A program made the translations under genes and the position numbers. Shown here one piece after another: positions 24,466 to 33,127 of a DNA stretch of 64,000 nucleotides (position 1 is the stretch's first letter; the number at the start of each line of letters is the position of its first letter). The stretch lies in the NCBI GenBank assembly GCA_964370475.1, contig CAYJJI010000003.1, positions 16,219 to 80,218 on the forward strand, in the 5' to 3' direction. This DNA comes from CAYJCL01 sp964370475. Its GTDB lineage: Bacteria; Bacillota_I; Bacilli_A; RF39; UBA660. The notes beneath the pieces were generated by a model. It had not been told where the DNA came from, searched no databases, and saw only the letters and a list, made by a program, of their open reading frames with translations.

Positions 24466-25005
24466 ATAATAGTCATATAGTTCTTTAAATCTTTGAAAAT
24501 GAACTACTTCTCTTTGTCTTAAAAATAAGAGTGGTCCAATTACTTCTTCATCTTCTGCTAAATCTATTAAATTTTCATAAGTTACTCTTGCTTTTTGTTC
24601 AGCTGCCATATTTTCAGATAAATCTGCAAATACATCCCCTGTTGATGCAAATGTTGCTGCAGAAAACGGTACTCCGTTGGCATCTGTTGGATATATTCCT
24701 AAATGATGTTCTGTATAATAAGCTTCTAATCCACATTCTTTTATTTCTTCAACTGATGAATCTTTTATTAATTGTCTGACCATTGTAGCTATCATTTCAA
24801 CATGTCCTAATTCTTCACAAGCGATATCATTTAATAAAGCTTTACCTTTTTCATCAGGCATGGAAAATTTTTGAGAAAAATACCTTAAAGCAGCACCAAG
24901 TTCTCCTGCTGGTCCACCTAATTGGGTATTTATACATTTAGCTAATTTTAAATTTTTTCTTGTTATATTTATGGGATAGTTAAGTTTTTTCTCATACTTA
25001 TACAT
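24448..25005 (-). CDS. cotJC: spore coat protein CotJC (manganese-catalase family)
   Basis: This 185-residue protein has the four-helix ferritin-like fold of the Mn-catalase family with metal ligands visible in GELGAALRYFSQ, ACEELGHVEMIA (Glu-x-x-His) and REVVHFQRFKE (Glu-x-x-His). CotJC is a coat component made in the mother cell under SigE in Bacillus. The N-terminal YKYEKKLNYPI is typical of CotJC. It overlaps the fused cotJAB gene by eight bases, so coat assembly as an operon is clear. Catalase activity is not established. Confidence 0.93.
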   Translation of the reverse strand: MYKYEKKLNYPINITRKNLKLAKCINTQLGGPAGELGAALRYFSQKFSMPDEKGKALLNDIACEELGHVEMIATMVRQLIKDSSVEEIKECGLEAYYTEHHLGIYPTDANGVPFSAATFASTGDVFADLSENMAAEQKARVTYENLIDLAEDEEVIGPLLFLRQREVVHFQRFKELYDYYKKLLK

Positions 25006-25405
25006 ATTTAGATACCTTACCTTCCCATGGCCATGGGTTTTTATACCATGTATAATCTAGTGATGAAATATCACATAAATCTAAAGGACCATAATACTGT
25101 TCATATTCTTTTTTTAGCTTTTTTGATTCGTATACACATTCTTTAAAATAGTTATATTTATCTAAATCATTTGGATATATATCTAAATATAAATTTAAGT
25201 CATTAATAGCAAAATCATATGCATATATTTTCATTAGTAATGTCTCTTTTTCATTTTTAGGTGTTAATTTTAAGTAATTCATGTTTTTGTAAGTATCATA
25301 AATATTACTAAACATAGTTCCTCTTAATAATCCTTCTAAAGGAGTATATAAATCTCTGTTATTAGCTATTCCAAATACTCCCGATTCTAATTCATTAAAT
25401 AACAT
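24998..25405 (-). CDS. cotJAB: CotJA-CotJB fusion spore coat protein
   Basis: This 135-residue protein looks like CotJA joined to CotJB. The first 40 residues (DLYTPLEGLLRGTMFSNIYD) match the short CotJA signature, and from about 50 the sequence follows CotJB: LLMKIYAYDFAINDLNLYLD, QYYGPL and the C-terminal NPWPWEG. In Bacillus these are separate genes of about 80 and 90 residues. The fused reading frame has no internal stop or frameshift. GGAGG precedes the ATG. A CATAATAT that might be a SigE or SigK -10 lies just upstream (25423-25430), too near the binding site to be convincing. Confidence 0.8.
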   Translation of the reverse strand: MLFNELESGVFGIANNRDLYTPLEGLLRGTMFSNIYDTYKNMNYLKLTPKNEKETLLMKIYAYDFAINDLNLYLDIYPNDLDKYNYFKECVYESKKLKKEYEQYYGPLDLCDISSLDYTWYKNPWPWEGKVSKYV

Positions 25406-25657
25406 AATAAACCTCCTGTAGTATATTATGATTATTTATACTTTTGGACATAAAAAAATAGACATATATCTATTTATGTGTTTGTTTAGAAATATCTTTT
25501 CTACCTTCGTTTGGTTTTCACCATATATTATATTAACCTATCAATATACCTTATAGTTTCTTCTATATTTTTTCAATTGAGTCTTTTTCATATTACTATT
25601 ATTAATCATGATGTATTTTAACAATGATATTTATATATTTTAATTTTTATAAATAAA
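25406..25657. other. non-coding interval between the cotJ operon and the ABC transporter gene
   Basis: Holds the cotJ ribosome binding site, a possible hairpin AAATAGA/TCTATTT at about 25447-25466 and short frames of 16-29 codons interrupted by stops. On the minus strand one such stretch continues past two stops and might be an eroded small gene, but I cannot identify it. Nothing else is visible. Confidence 0.5.
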
Positions 25658-25679
25658 AGAACTGATTACTCAGTTCTTA
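25650..25679 (-). terminator. terminator of the ABC transporter gene
   Basis: AAGAACTGA and TCAGTTCTT form a perfect 9-bp stem around TTAC, followed on the minus strand by TTTTATTTAT. Confidence 0.75.
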
Positions 25680-27960
25680 GTGCTATTACAGGGTCTTTTT
25701 TACTAGCCATTTTAGCAGGTATTAATCCTCCTATAATTGTAAGCGTTAAACTTACTAAAATTAATATTATACAATGTACCGGATTTAATACTGCTACATT
25801 TGCTAAATCAGTTAAATCTTCTATTATTATATTAGCTGGGAATGTTAATAACCAAGCTATGAATATTCCTAATATTCCTGAGAATAAACCGATAAGCGAT
25901 GTTTCTGCATTAAACACTCTTGTTATATCTTTTTTTCTTGCTCCTAAACTTCTTAGGATACCAATTTCTTTAGTTCTTTCTAATACTGAAATATAAGTTA
26001 TTATACCAATCATTATACTTGAAACTATTAGAGAAATTGCAGAAAAAGCTACTAGAACTATTGTTACTGCATCCATGATACTTGATGATAATGAGCTTAT
26101 CATCGCTCCCATGTCTGTGTATACAATCATTTCTTCTTGTTCTAAACCTTCATTATATTTATCTAATTGGTCTATAATATATTCTTTACTTTCAAAATCT
26201 TTAGGATAAATTTGAATCATATAAGGATATGTATCGTCTCCAAGATATGATAATATTTGATTTTTTTGTTCTTCTCCTGTTGGTGTATCTTCAAATTTTT
26301 CGCCACTTAAAACATTATAATCACTATTTTTTTGGGCTATAACTATATCTGACGTTTTACTTTCTTCAATTACTTGATTAATTAATTCTTCATCATAAAC
26401 TATTCCTGAAAAATTTTCGTATAACAGATTTCCTTCTTTAGATCTTGCTACACCTGTAATTGTAAGTGTTCTTGTGTCTTTGTCGTTATATTCATCTTCA
26501 AGTTCTTGTCTAGGAATAAAAATGTTTCCCATTTTTTGATATAAATCGTTATTGCTTATTACTTTAAATTCTTCACCTATTAAATCTTCAAATTTTAGTT
26601 CTGATTCATAATCTATTCCCATTATTTTTAATAGTTCTTGTGGGAATCCATTATTGTAATCTACAACTAATAACAACTCATTTTCGTTTGATGGTATTTC
26701 ACCACTTAGAATGTCTAGATTTTTTTCGATGTTAGCATTTGAACCATCTAAACTTGATGGTAAACTACTGAAATATTCTTTATCAGATAGAAAATTATAT
26801 TTTCCATTCGCTTCATTCATTAAATTTAACGAAATTGCTCTAGTATATGATATACCATCTACTTTTTCATTGTCTAGTGATTCAATATAATCAATGTATT
26901 CTTGAGTAAAAATATTTTGATGAGATATCATTTCATCGATATTTTCTTTTGGAACTATTATATCGTTATCTGGATATTGTTCTTGTTCTTCTAACTCTGT
27001 TTGTAATTCCATCATCGATTCTGGTGACATTTCTGTTGCTTGTTGGCTAATCATTATTGGAAGATTTGCTAAGGAGTTTCTTTCAAAGTTTTGAATTTGA
27101 ATATCAAATCCATTTGAAAGAGCCAATATTAAAGCTATTCCTATGATACCTATTGATGATGCTAACGAAGTTATAAACGTTCGACCTTTTTTTGTCATTA
27201 TATTATTAAATGATAATGATAAAGCAGTCATATAACTCATTTTTGTTTTTTTAATTTTAATTTTTGCATCTTTATCTTCTTTTGTATAGACTTTACTATC
27301 TTTAATTACTTCTCCATCTTTTAATTCAATTACTCTTGTTGAATATTCTTTGGCAATTTCCTCATTGTGAGTTACCATAATTACCAATTTATCTTTAGCT
27401 ATAGTTTGAATTAATTGCATTATTTGTTCGCTAGTTTTTGTATCTAACGCTCCAGTTGGTTCATCTGCTAAGATAATATCAGGATCGTTTACTAAAGCTC
27501 TTGCTATTGCAACTCTTTGCATTTGTCCACCAGAGAGTTGCATTGGCTTTTTATGAGCATGGTCTTTTAGACCTACTCTATCTAGCACTTCTAGAGCTTT
27601 TTTCCTTCTTTTAGCTTTAGAAATATTACTTAATGTCATAGACATTTCAATATTTCCTAAAACTGAAATGTGACCTATTAAGTTATAACTTTGAAAGATA
27701 AATCCTACACAATTATTACGATATGCATCCCAATCTTTGTCTTTGAATTCTTTTGTTGACAAGTTATTAATTAATAAATCTCCACTATTATAACGGTCTA
27801 GTCCTCCTAATATATTTAGAAGTGTTGTTTTACCGCTTCCACTTGCTCCTAGTATAGATACAAATTCATTTTTACGAAATTTGATATCTACTCCTTTTAG
27901 AGCATGTTGGATAAAGTCACCTGTTTTGTAACTTTTTTTAATATTTTTTATTTCTAACAT
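25666..27960 (-). CDS. ABC transporter, fused ATP-binding and permease (MacB-like)
   Basis: This 764-residue fused protein has an ATPase domain (about 1-225) with Walker A GASGSGKTT, signature LSGGQMQR and ADEPTGALD, followed by a permease with one N-terminal membrane segment (about 260-285), a long extracellular part (about 290-620) and three C-terminal segments in an FtsX-type domain. This MacB/BceAB/LolCDE-type layout moves or senses molecules at the outer membrane leaflet and is common in antimicrobial peptide resistance and lipoprotein or surface protein handling. There is no linked two-component system. It is monocistronic. Substrate is unknown. Confidence 0.88.
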   Translation of the reverse strand: MLEIKNIKKSYKTGDFIQHALKGVDIKFRKNEFVSILGASGSGKTTLLNILGGLDRYNSGDLLINNLSTKEFKDKDWDAYRNNCVGFIFQSYNLIGHISVLGNIEMSMTLSNISKAKRRKKALEVLDRVGLKDHAHKKPMQLSGGQMQRVAIARALVNDPDIILADEPTGALDTKTSEQIMQLIQTIAKDKLVIMVTHNEEIAKEYSTRVIELKDGEVIKDSKVYTKEDKDAKIKIKKTKMSYMTALSLSFNNIMTKKGRTFITSLASSIGIIGIALILALSNGFDIQIQNFERNSLANLPIMISQQATEMSPESMMELQTELEEQEQYPDNDIIVPKENIDEMISHQNIFTQEYIDYIESLDNEKVDGISYTRAISLNLMNEANGKYNFLSDKEYFSSLPSSLDGSNANIEKNLDILSGEIPSNENELLLVVDYNNGFPQELLKIMGIDYESELKFEDLIGEEFKVISNNDLYQKMGNIFIPRQELEDEYNDKDTRTLTITGVARSKEGNLLYENFSGIVYDEELINQVIEESKTSDIVIAQKNSDYNVLSGEKFEDTPTGEEQKNQILSYLGDDTYPYMIQIYPKDFESKEYIIDQLDKYNEGLEQEEMIVYTDMGAMISSLSSSIMDAVTIVLVAFSAISLIVSSIMIGIITYISVLERTKEIGILRSLGARKKDITRVFNAETSLIGLFSGILGIFIAWLLTFPANIIIEDLTDLANVAVLNPVHCIILILVSLTLTIIGGLIPAKMASKKDPVIALRTE

Positions 27961-28023
27961 GTATTCTCCTTTTCTTTTTAATTATATCATAGATACATTT
28001 AAAATATTGTAGAAAAATAAAAA

Positions 28024-28041
28024 AACGAACTATCGTTCGTT
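28024..28041 (-). terminator. terminator of the NPETG surface protein gene
   Basis: AACGAAC and GTTCGTT form a 7-bp stem around TATC, followed by a U-rich tail on the minus strand. Confidence 0.7.
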
Positions 28042-28043
28042 AA

Positions 28044-28655
28044 TTATACATTGTGGAATTTTTTATTGTCTTTAAGAGCTACCATTGTACCTATTGCAAG
28101 TACAGCTCCACCACCAAGGATTAAATAAGATGTAAATGCTCCTGTTTCAGGATTTTCTCCACCTAATTCAAGTTCTTTACAAGCTTCGTTACCTTTGTAC
28201 ACTTCATTTGAATCTGATAATTCGTATGATGTTGCTTCTATACAAATTCCTCCACATTCATCTGTTGCAGCTTCATCTAATTTAACTTCTACTGTAAGTA
28301 CTGGAATTTCTTCTTCTACTATTCCTCCAGCATCTTTAGATTCAAGAACAACACTTGCAGTTTTTAACCCTGGATCTGTTGGTGATTGGTCATTAAATGC
28401 ACTATCTATAGTAACGTTTTCTATAGTTAAGTTTTTAGTTGTTTCTATAAACATTTCTAAATCTGTTAATCCATTACCTGCGTTTACTTCTGTCGCATCC
28501 ATTATTGCATAAAATGTACAAGTTGTCGTTTCTCCTGGATTAAGTGCTGATTTCTCACACTTAAGATCAAATCTCGTTTCTGCGTTTGCCATTATTGGCA
28601 TTGCCATTAGCGCAACTAGGAACACTCCCATTTTTGTAATTTTTTTAATCATCAT
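28044..28655 (-). CDS. sortase-type surface protein with NPETG sorting signal
   Basis: This 203-residue exported protein has a signal peptide (about 1-26, ending ANA-like), an extracellular beta-sandwich with four Cys (about 27-165) and a classical C-terminal sorting signal: NPETG at about 168-172, a hydrophobic stretch (about 175-192) and a basic tail (KDNKKFHNV). The body pattern with the glycine-rich cell-surface repeat resembles a cohesin-like or camelysin-like fold. NPxTG-like signals are used by class B sortases, and a class B sortase is divergently encoded next door. A second ATG directly after the first sits at a better distance from GAGAGG. Confidence 0.8.
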   Translation of the reverse strand: MMIKKITKMGVFLVALMAMPIMANAETRFDLKCEKSALNPGETTTCTFYAIMDATEVNAGNGLTDLEMFIETTKNLTIENVTIDSAFNDQSPTDPGLKTASVVLESKDAGGIVEEEIPVLTVEVKLDEAATDECGGICIEATSYELSDSNEVYKGNEACKELELGGENPETGAFTSYLILGGGAVLAIGTMVALKDNKKFHNV

Positions 28656-28693
28656 ATACCTCTCTATCTATATAATTCCCATATATTAAGTTT

Positions 28694-28702
28694 ATTATAA
28701 CA
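28694..28702 (-). promoter_or_regulatory. extended -10 promoter of the NPETG protein gene
   Basis: Minus strand TG, one base and perfect TATAAT, giving a leader of about 32 bases. No convincing -35 is seen. Confidence 0.45.
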
Positions 28703-28804
28703 TATTTTTAGCTTTTTGGATTATTTTTTTCTTTTTTTTTACATTTTTACATTCTTTTGTCAAAGTATCAGTTATTAATAGAGCTATTATTTTTTTTAGT
28801 TTTA

Positions 28805-28813
28805 TGGTATTAT
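28805..28813 (+). promoter_or_regulatory. extended -10 promoter of the sortase gene
   Basis: TG, one base and TATTAT lie about 30 bases before the sortase start codon, which has a GGTGAT binding site. A poly-T tract occupies the -35 region. Confidence 0.35.
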
Positions 28814-28842
28814 TATATAAGTAGAATAAAAGTGGTGATTTA

Positions 28843-30387
28843 ATGAATAAGATAGGACTTTTTATTAAAAATGATAAATTAATATTTAAATACTCTAAGA
28901 AAAGAAGCAAGAGCTCTGAGGAGTTAATGAATACTAATGTTATTAATGATGGTGAATTATTATTTAGTGATGAATATATTTTGAAGAATAAAAAAATAGT
29001 TAGTAAATTTATTAGTGAACTTGCTTTAGAAAGTGATATTACTAATATTGAAATTGAATCTTCTTCACTAGCTTTAGTTGTATTAGAAGTTTTAAATAAC
29101 TTTAAAGTAATTAATTCATTAACTATTAGAAAAGATGATGTTGTTAACTTTACTATTGTTGAAGCTATAATTAGAAATAAAAATATTAAAAAACTAAATT
29201 GTTATACTGCACCTGAGTTTGCAATTCAATATTTTGATAAACATAATATTGAATTAGTTACTAGAAGTGAAATTTTTTTCACTAGTAAGTTTATGGATAA
29301 GAATGAACTTAATAGTTATTCTAATATTTATTATAAAAGAATTGTAGAGTTTGACTGCCCTATTTCCAAAGATGATGTATTAGATTTTGAGGCTTTTCTT
29401 AAGATTAATAAATACTTACAGATTATTCATATTAGTAAGTATAGTGATAGTGATATTGAATTATTAATTAAAATTATAAAAAAGAAAAAAATTAGAGATA
29501 TAAGTATACTTATAGATAATAATACTATTTCTGAAAGTGAAGCCATTAAGATTAAGAGTTTAAATAAAAAACATAAAGGTGTTTTTAAAATCAAAATAAA
29601 TTATTCTAAAGATTATATTAGAAACAATTATTTACAATATGTATCATTTTCGATATTAAAAGTTTCTTTAGTAATTGTTTTATTAATGACATTTACTTCT
29701 TTTAGTTATATGTTTGTTAGCAATTATATTTCTCTTAAGAATGTTGATGAAATAACTATGGAAGTAGATCAAATAGTAAATGAAGTTAAAGAGAGAAATG
29801 ACAATAATGATATAGTTGAAAGTGTTCATGGACCTAGTGTTATTAATGAGCTTAAAAAAGTTAATGATGATACTGTTGGATGGTTAACTGTTAGAAACAC
29901 TAATATTGATTATCCTGTAGTACAAACTAGTGATAATGATTTTTATCTTGATAGAAATTATTATCAAGAAAAGGACTACAGTGGATGGGTGTTTATGGAT
30001 TTTAGAAATGATATTGATGAGATGGATCACAACACTATAATATATGCACATAATAGATTTGATAGTGGTCTGATGTTTGGAACACTGGATAATGCTAAAG
30101 ATGAAGATTGGTTAGCTAACAAGAATAATCATATTATTACGTTTAACACCTTGAATGAAGAAATGAGTTTTGAGATATTTTCGATTTATAAAATTGGTAA
30201 TACCAATGATTATATAGCTAATAACTTTAATAGTGATAATCACTATTTGACTTTTATAGAATTAATTTCTAATAGAAGTTTATATGATTTTGATGTTAAT
30301 GTTACAACTGATGATTATATATTAACATTATCTACTTGTTATGAATATACTAATAGATTTGTAGTACATGCAAGATTAATTAAATAA
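28843..30387 (+). CDS. srtB: class B sortase with a large N-terminal cytosolic domain
   Basis: The C-terminal 200 residues are a class B sortase: YPVVQTSDNDFYL, IIYAHN with the catalytic His403, TLSTC with Cys499, and the Arg of the NRFVVHARL strand (Arg505). One membrane segment (about 266-292) precedes it. In front lies a soluble domain of about 260 residues with alternating Ile/Leu and Lys/Glu, leucine-rich-repeat-like and unlike known sortase N-termini. Sortases link surface proteins to peptidoglycan. The likely substrate is the divergent NPETG protein. It is followed after ten bases by the 900-aa orphan, so they form an operon. The cytosolic part may recognise or regulate. Confidence 0.88.
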   Translation: MNKIGLFIKNDKLIFKYSKKRSKSSEELMNTNVINDGELLFSDEYILKNKKIVSKFISELALESDITNIEIESSSLALVVLEVLNNFKVINSLTIRKDDVVNFTIVEAIIRNKNIKKLNCYTAPEFAIQYFDKHNIELVTRSEIFFTSKFMDKNELNSYSNIYYKRIVEFDCPISKDDVLDFEAFLKINKYLQIIHISKYSDSDIELLIKIIKKKKIRDISILIDNNTISESEAIKIKSLNKKHKGVFKIKINYSKDYIRNNYLQYVSFSILKVSLVIVLLMTFTSFSYMFVSNYISLKNVDEITMEVDQIVNEVKERNDNNDIVESVHGPSVINELKKVNDDTVGWLTVRNTNIDYPVVQTSDNDFYLDRNYYQEKDYSGWVFMDFRNDIDEMDHNTIIYAHNRFDSGLMFGTLDNAKDEDWLANKNNHIITFNTLNEEMSFEIFSIYKIGNTNDYIANNFNSDNHYLTFIELISNRSLYDFDVNVTTDDYILTLSTCYEYTNRFVVHARLIK

Positions 30388-30397
30388 AGGAGATAAT

Positions 30398-33100
30398 ATG
30401 AAAAAGATTGATAAAGAGTTAGTAAAATATAACGATATGACGGAGGATGAAATAATAAGTTTATTAAGAGATAATGAATTTATAGAAAAAAGTGATTCAG
30501 TAAGTATTACTACTCTTCTATCAAAACTTAGTTTTAAATATATATTTAATTTTTTACAGAATAATATTATTTATAATAAAACTAGTAGTTTATCTTTTAA
30601 TCTTTTAAATACTGATAAGTATTTAATTAATGGGTTTTTAGATTCTATTAAGTTATGTGTTAAGCTTGATAACAGAATGTTTTATAAGTTATTGATGAAG
30701 TTAAGTCATGAAGAAATTATTGATTTTATTAAGAAGGATTATATTCTTAATTGTTTGGATGATGAAGAGATTATTAATATTTTAGTTATTAAGAATATTA
30801 ATTTAGTTTCTTTAAAAGAATTATTAAACAATAGAATTACACAGAACTTTTTAATAACTTATTTAAATAAATTATGGGAACTTAAATTTGATATTGATGT
30901 TATTTTAGATTTAGAGTTATTAAAAACATTGTATTCACTTGATGATAATATTATTAATAAAATTGATGTTAATGACTTTAATTATTTAATTACTACTATC
31001 TTGAATAAAGAGAGTTTATCTTTGAATAGTTCTAAAATAAGTGTATTAACTATTAAGAGTTTGTTGTTATGTTATATTAAATTTGGTATTAGTAATACTC
31101 TTAAAATTTTATTTAATGATAAGAATTATTTAAGTACTGATGAACTTAAGTTTTATATGAATTATTATGTCAATGAGAAAATGGGTGAATATTTAAGTAC
31201 TAGTGGTATTTATTTAGATAAATTAGATATTAATATTATTAAAACATTTAAGGGTTTTGACGAGGAAATTAAGTTAAGTTATTTAGATAATAAAGTATTT
31301 AATTATTTAGAAAAATTTAATATTGATAAGGTTAAATTAATAAGAGTGATTAATAGATTTATAAATTATCAATATGTTAATTATGATGAAGCTGTTAGTG
31401 AAGTTAGGGAATATGTTAATAAAATTAAAGAAGAGTATTTTTTAAGTATTAGAAATAATTATACTAGAGAATATTTCTATTTGATTAAAGATTTAGTAAA
31501 GTTAAAGAAAAAAGTTAAAGATAAGAGATTGAAAGAGATTAATGGAGAAGTTATTACTAATATTAAGTTTCAATTGTTATATAAGTTATTAACTAATTCT
31601 ATTAATGATAGTGATTTATTTAAGAAGAATGTTGTTGTTGAAAAGAAAGTTTCTAGACTAAATGATTTTATATCAGATAAGATTAGTTTTAATGAATACT
31701 TAAAGAATGTTATTATTCCCCTATCTAACGGGAGTTTTAATATTGATGAATATTTATTAACTAATTCGTTTGTAAAACCATCTAATTATGATTATTTTAA
31801 TGAATTAATGGGTGTTAGGAATAGAGTTGTTATTTTTAATAAGTATTTAAGGAAGTTGAAGAAGAATAAAAATATTGATGATTTGGAAGAAATATCTTCG
31901 AGGTTTATTAACGGAATTAGTAATGTAGATTTAATATATGATAAAAGATCTAATAAGATATTATTTAATAATTTATTCAATTCTTATTTAGATGATGATT
32001 GTTTAAATTATTATAATGCTTATAAGTTAATTTCTAGTATCGTTGATTATAGTACTAAATTAGTTAATAGTTTATTTAAAAATTCTAGAGTTAGTGAAGT
32101 TTATTATAATGAATTATATTCTGAAATTAGTTCTTTAAATGTTATGGATTATATACCAGTAGTCAAGTTATTTAATCTTAATGATTTGGAAGTGTTTTCT
32201 GGATTAGATTTTGATGATAGTGTTTTTGATAATACTTATTTTGAATATTTAATTAATAATAAAGCTTTTGTATTAATGTTTACTAAAGTTATAAATAATC
32301 CATCTAAAATAATATCTAGTAGTAATGATTTTTTAATGAATAACAATGTTTTATCTACTAATTTTATTGAATGTTTAAATATAAATAAGAAATTAAATAG
32401 CAGTAATATTAGAGATGTATTAAAATGTTATGATGTTAATTACTATAGTACTCTTGATGATGAATATCTGAAATCTATATTTGATCGTAGTGTTAAGAAT
32501 TATGAAAAATATGTTAGTAATATATATATTGATAATCTTATTACTATTAGAAGTTTAAATAATTATGAAAGTTTAATTAGAGTTGTTAATAGTAAGGAAT
32601 ATGATAGAACTACAGAACTAGAAATGATAGATGATGTTTTAGTTACATATTATGAAGTTATAGGTAAAGATAAGTCGTATTTTAAAACAAAATTGGATGG
32701 TAATAATTTAATTGTTAGTGGCAATGTTAGTGATGATGTTTTAGATATTTTTAGCGATTATATACTTAGTAATTATAAATATATTAGTTATGTTACTACT
32801 GATAATTTATCTAATACTAATTATTTCACTAATTATTTAAATGATGATTTAGTAATTATTAAGAGTAAGAATAAGGAATATTCTAATGTATATAAGGGTG
32901 AATTGTTAAATTTAGTTAATAGTTCATATACTTTTACTAACTCTATTGTTAATAAGAATATATTTAAGAGAATTAAATTAATTTTTAATGACGAAGATCT
33001 AGTTTGTTCTTTTGATGAATTATACTTTGATAATTATAATGTGATTATTAAAAGTGGGGATTGTATAAATCAAAAAATCAACAATTATTTAAGCATATAA
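30398..33100 (+). CDS. 900-residue soluble helical protein of unknown function, sortase-linked
   Basis: This is a long cytoplasmic protein with no signal peptide, membrane segment or recognisable enzymatic motif. It is very rich in Leu, Ile, Asn, Asp and Lys, with dense predicted helices and recurrent patterns such as the charged KLKKKVKDKRLKEI (about 365-380). It could be a helical-repeat scaffold. AAAGGAG precedes the ATG. It starts ten bases after the sortase gene and ends in a terminator; co-expression with the sortase suggests that it works with the sortase's cytosolic domain, but this is inference. Confidence 0.55.
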   Translation: MKKIDKELVKYNDMTEDEIISLLRDNEFIEKSDSVSITTLLSKLSFKYIFNFLQNNIIYNKTSSLSFNLLNTDKYLINGFLDSIKLCVKLDNRMFYKLLMKLSHEEIIDFIKKDYILNCLDDEEIINILVIKNINLVSLKELLNNRITQNFLITYLNKLWELKFDIDVILDLELLKTLYSLDDNIINKIDVNDFNYLITTILNKESLSLNSSKISVLTIKSLLLCYIKFGISNTLKILFNDKNYLSTDELKFYMNYYVNEKMGEYLSTSGIYLDKLDINIIKTFKGFDEEIKLSYLDNKVFNYLEKFNIDKVKLIRVINRFINYQYVNYDEAVSEVREYVNKIKEEYFLSIRNNYTREYFYLIKDLVKLKKKVKDKRLKEINGEVITNIKFQLLYKLLTNSINDSDLFKKNVVVEKKVSRLNDFISDKISFNEYLKNVIIPLSNGSFNIDEYLLTNSFVKPSNYDYFNELMGVRNRVVIFNKYLRKLKKNKNIDDLEEISSRFINGISNVDLIYDKRSNKILFNNLFNSYLDDDCLNYYNAYKLISSIVDYSTKLVNSLFKNSRVSEVYYNELYSEISSLNVMDYIPVVKLFNLNDLEVFSGLDFDDSVFDNTYFEYLINNKAFVLMFTKVINNPSKIISSSNDFLMNNNVLSTNFIECLNINKKLNSSNIRDVLKCYDVNYYSTLDDEYLKSIFDRSVKNYEKYVSNIYIDNLITIRSLNNYESLIRVVNSKEYDRTTELEMIDDVLVTYYEVIGKDKSYFKTKLDGNNLIVSGNVSDDVLDIFSDYILSNYKYISYVTTDNLSNTNYFTNYLNDDLVIIKSKNKEYSNVYKGELLNLVNSSYTFTNSIVNKNIFKRIKLIFNDEDLVCSFDELYFDNYNVIIKSGDCINQKINNYLSI

Positions 33101-33127
33101 AGATGAATCAATGATTCATCTTTTTTT
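33100..33127. terminator. bidirectional terminator after the 900-aa gene
   Basis: AAGATGAATCA and TGATTCATCTT pair over up to 11 bases, with seven T on the plus strand. The stop codon of the convergent glycosyltransferase gene lies inside. Confidence 0.75.

Noticed and set aside
25420..25640. Small peptide genes in the cotJ-ABC interval
   Set aside because: Frames are 16-29 codons, lack binding sites and are interrupted by stops.
25406..25657. SigE promoter for the cotJ operon
   Set aside because: CATAATAT is present but the -35 is poor and the start would fall on the ribosome binding site.
28695..28910. Minus-strand 71-codon frame over the sortase promoter region
   Set aside because: It overlaps the sortase start, spans the divergent promoters and has no binding site or protein character.
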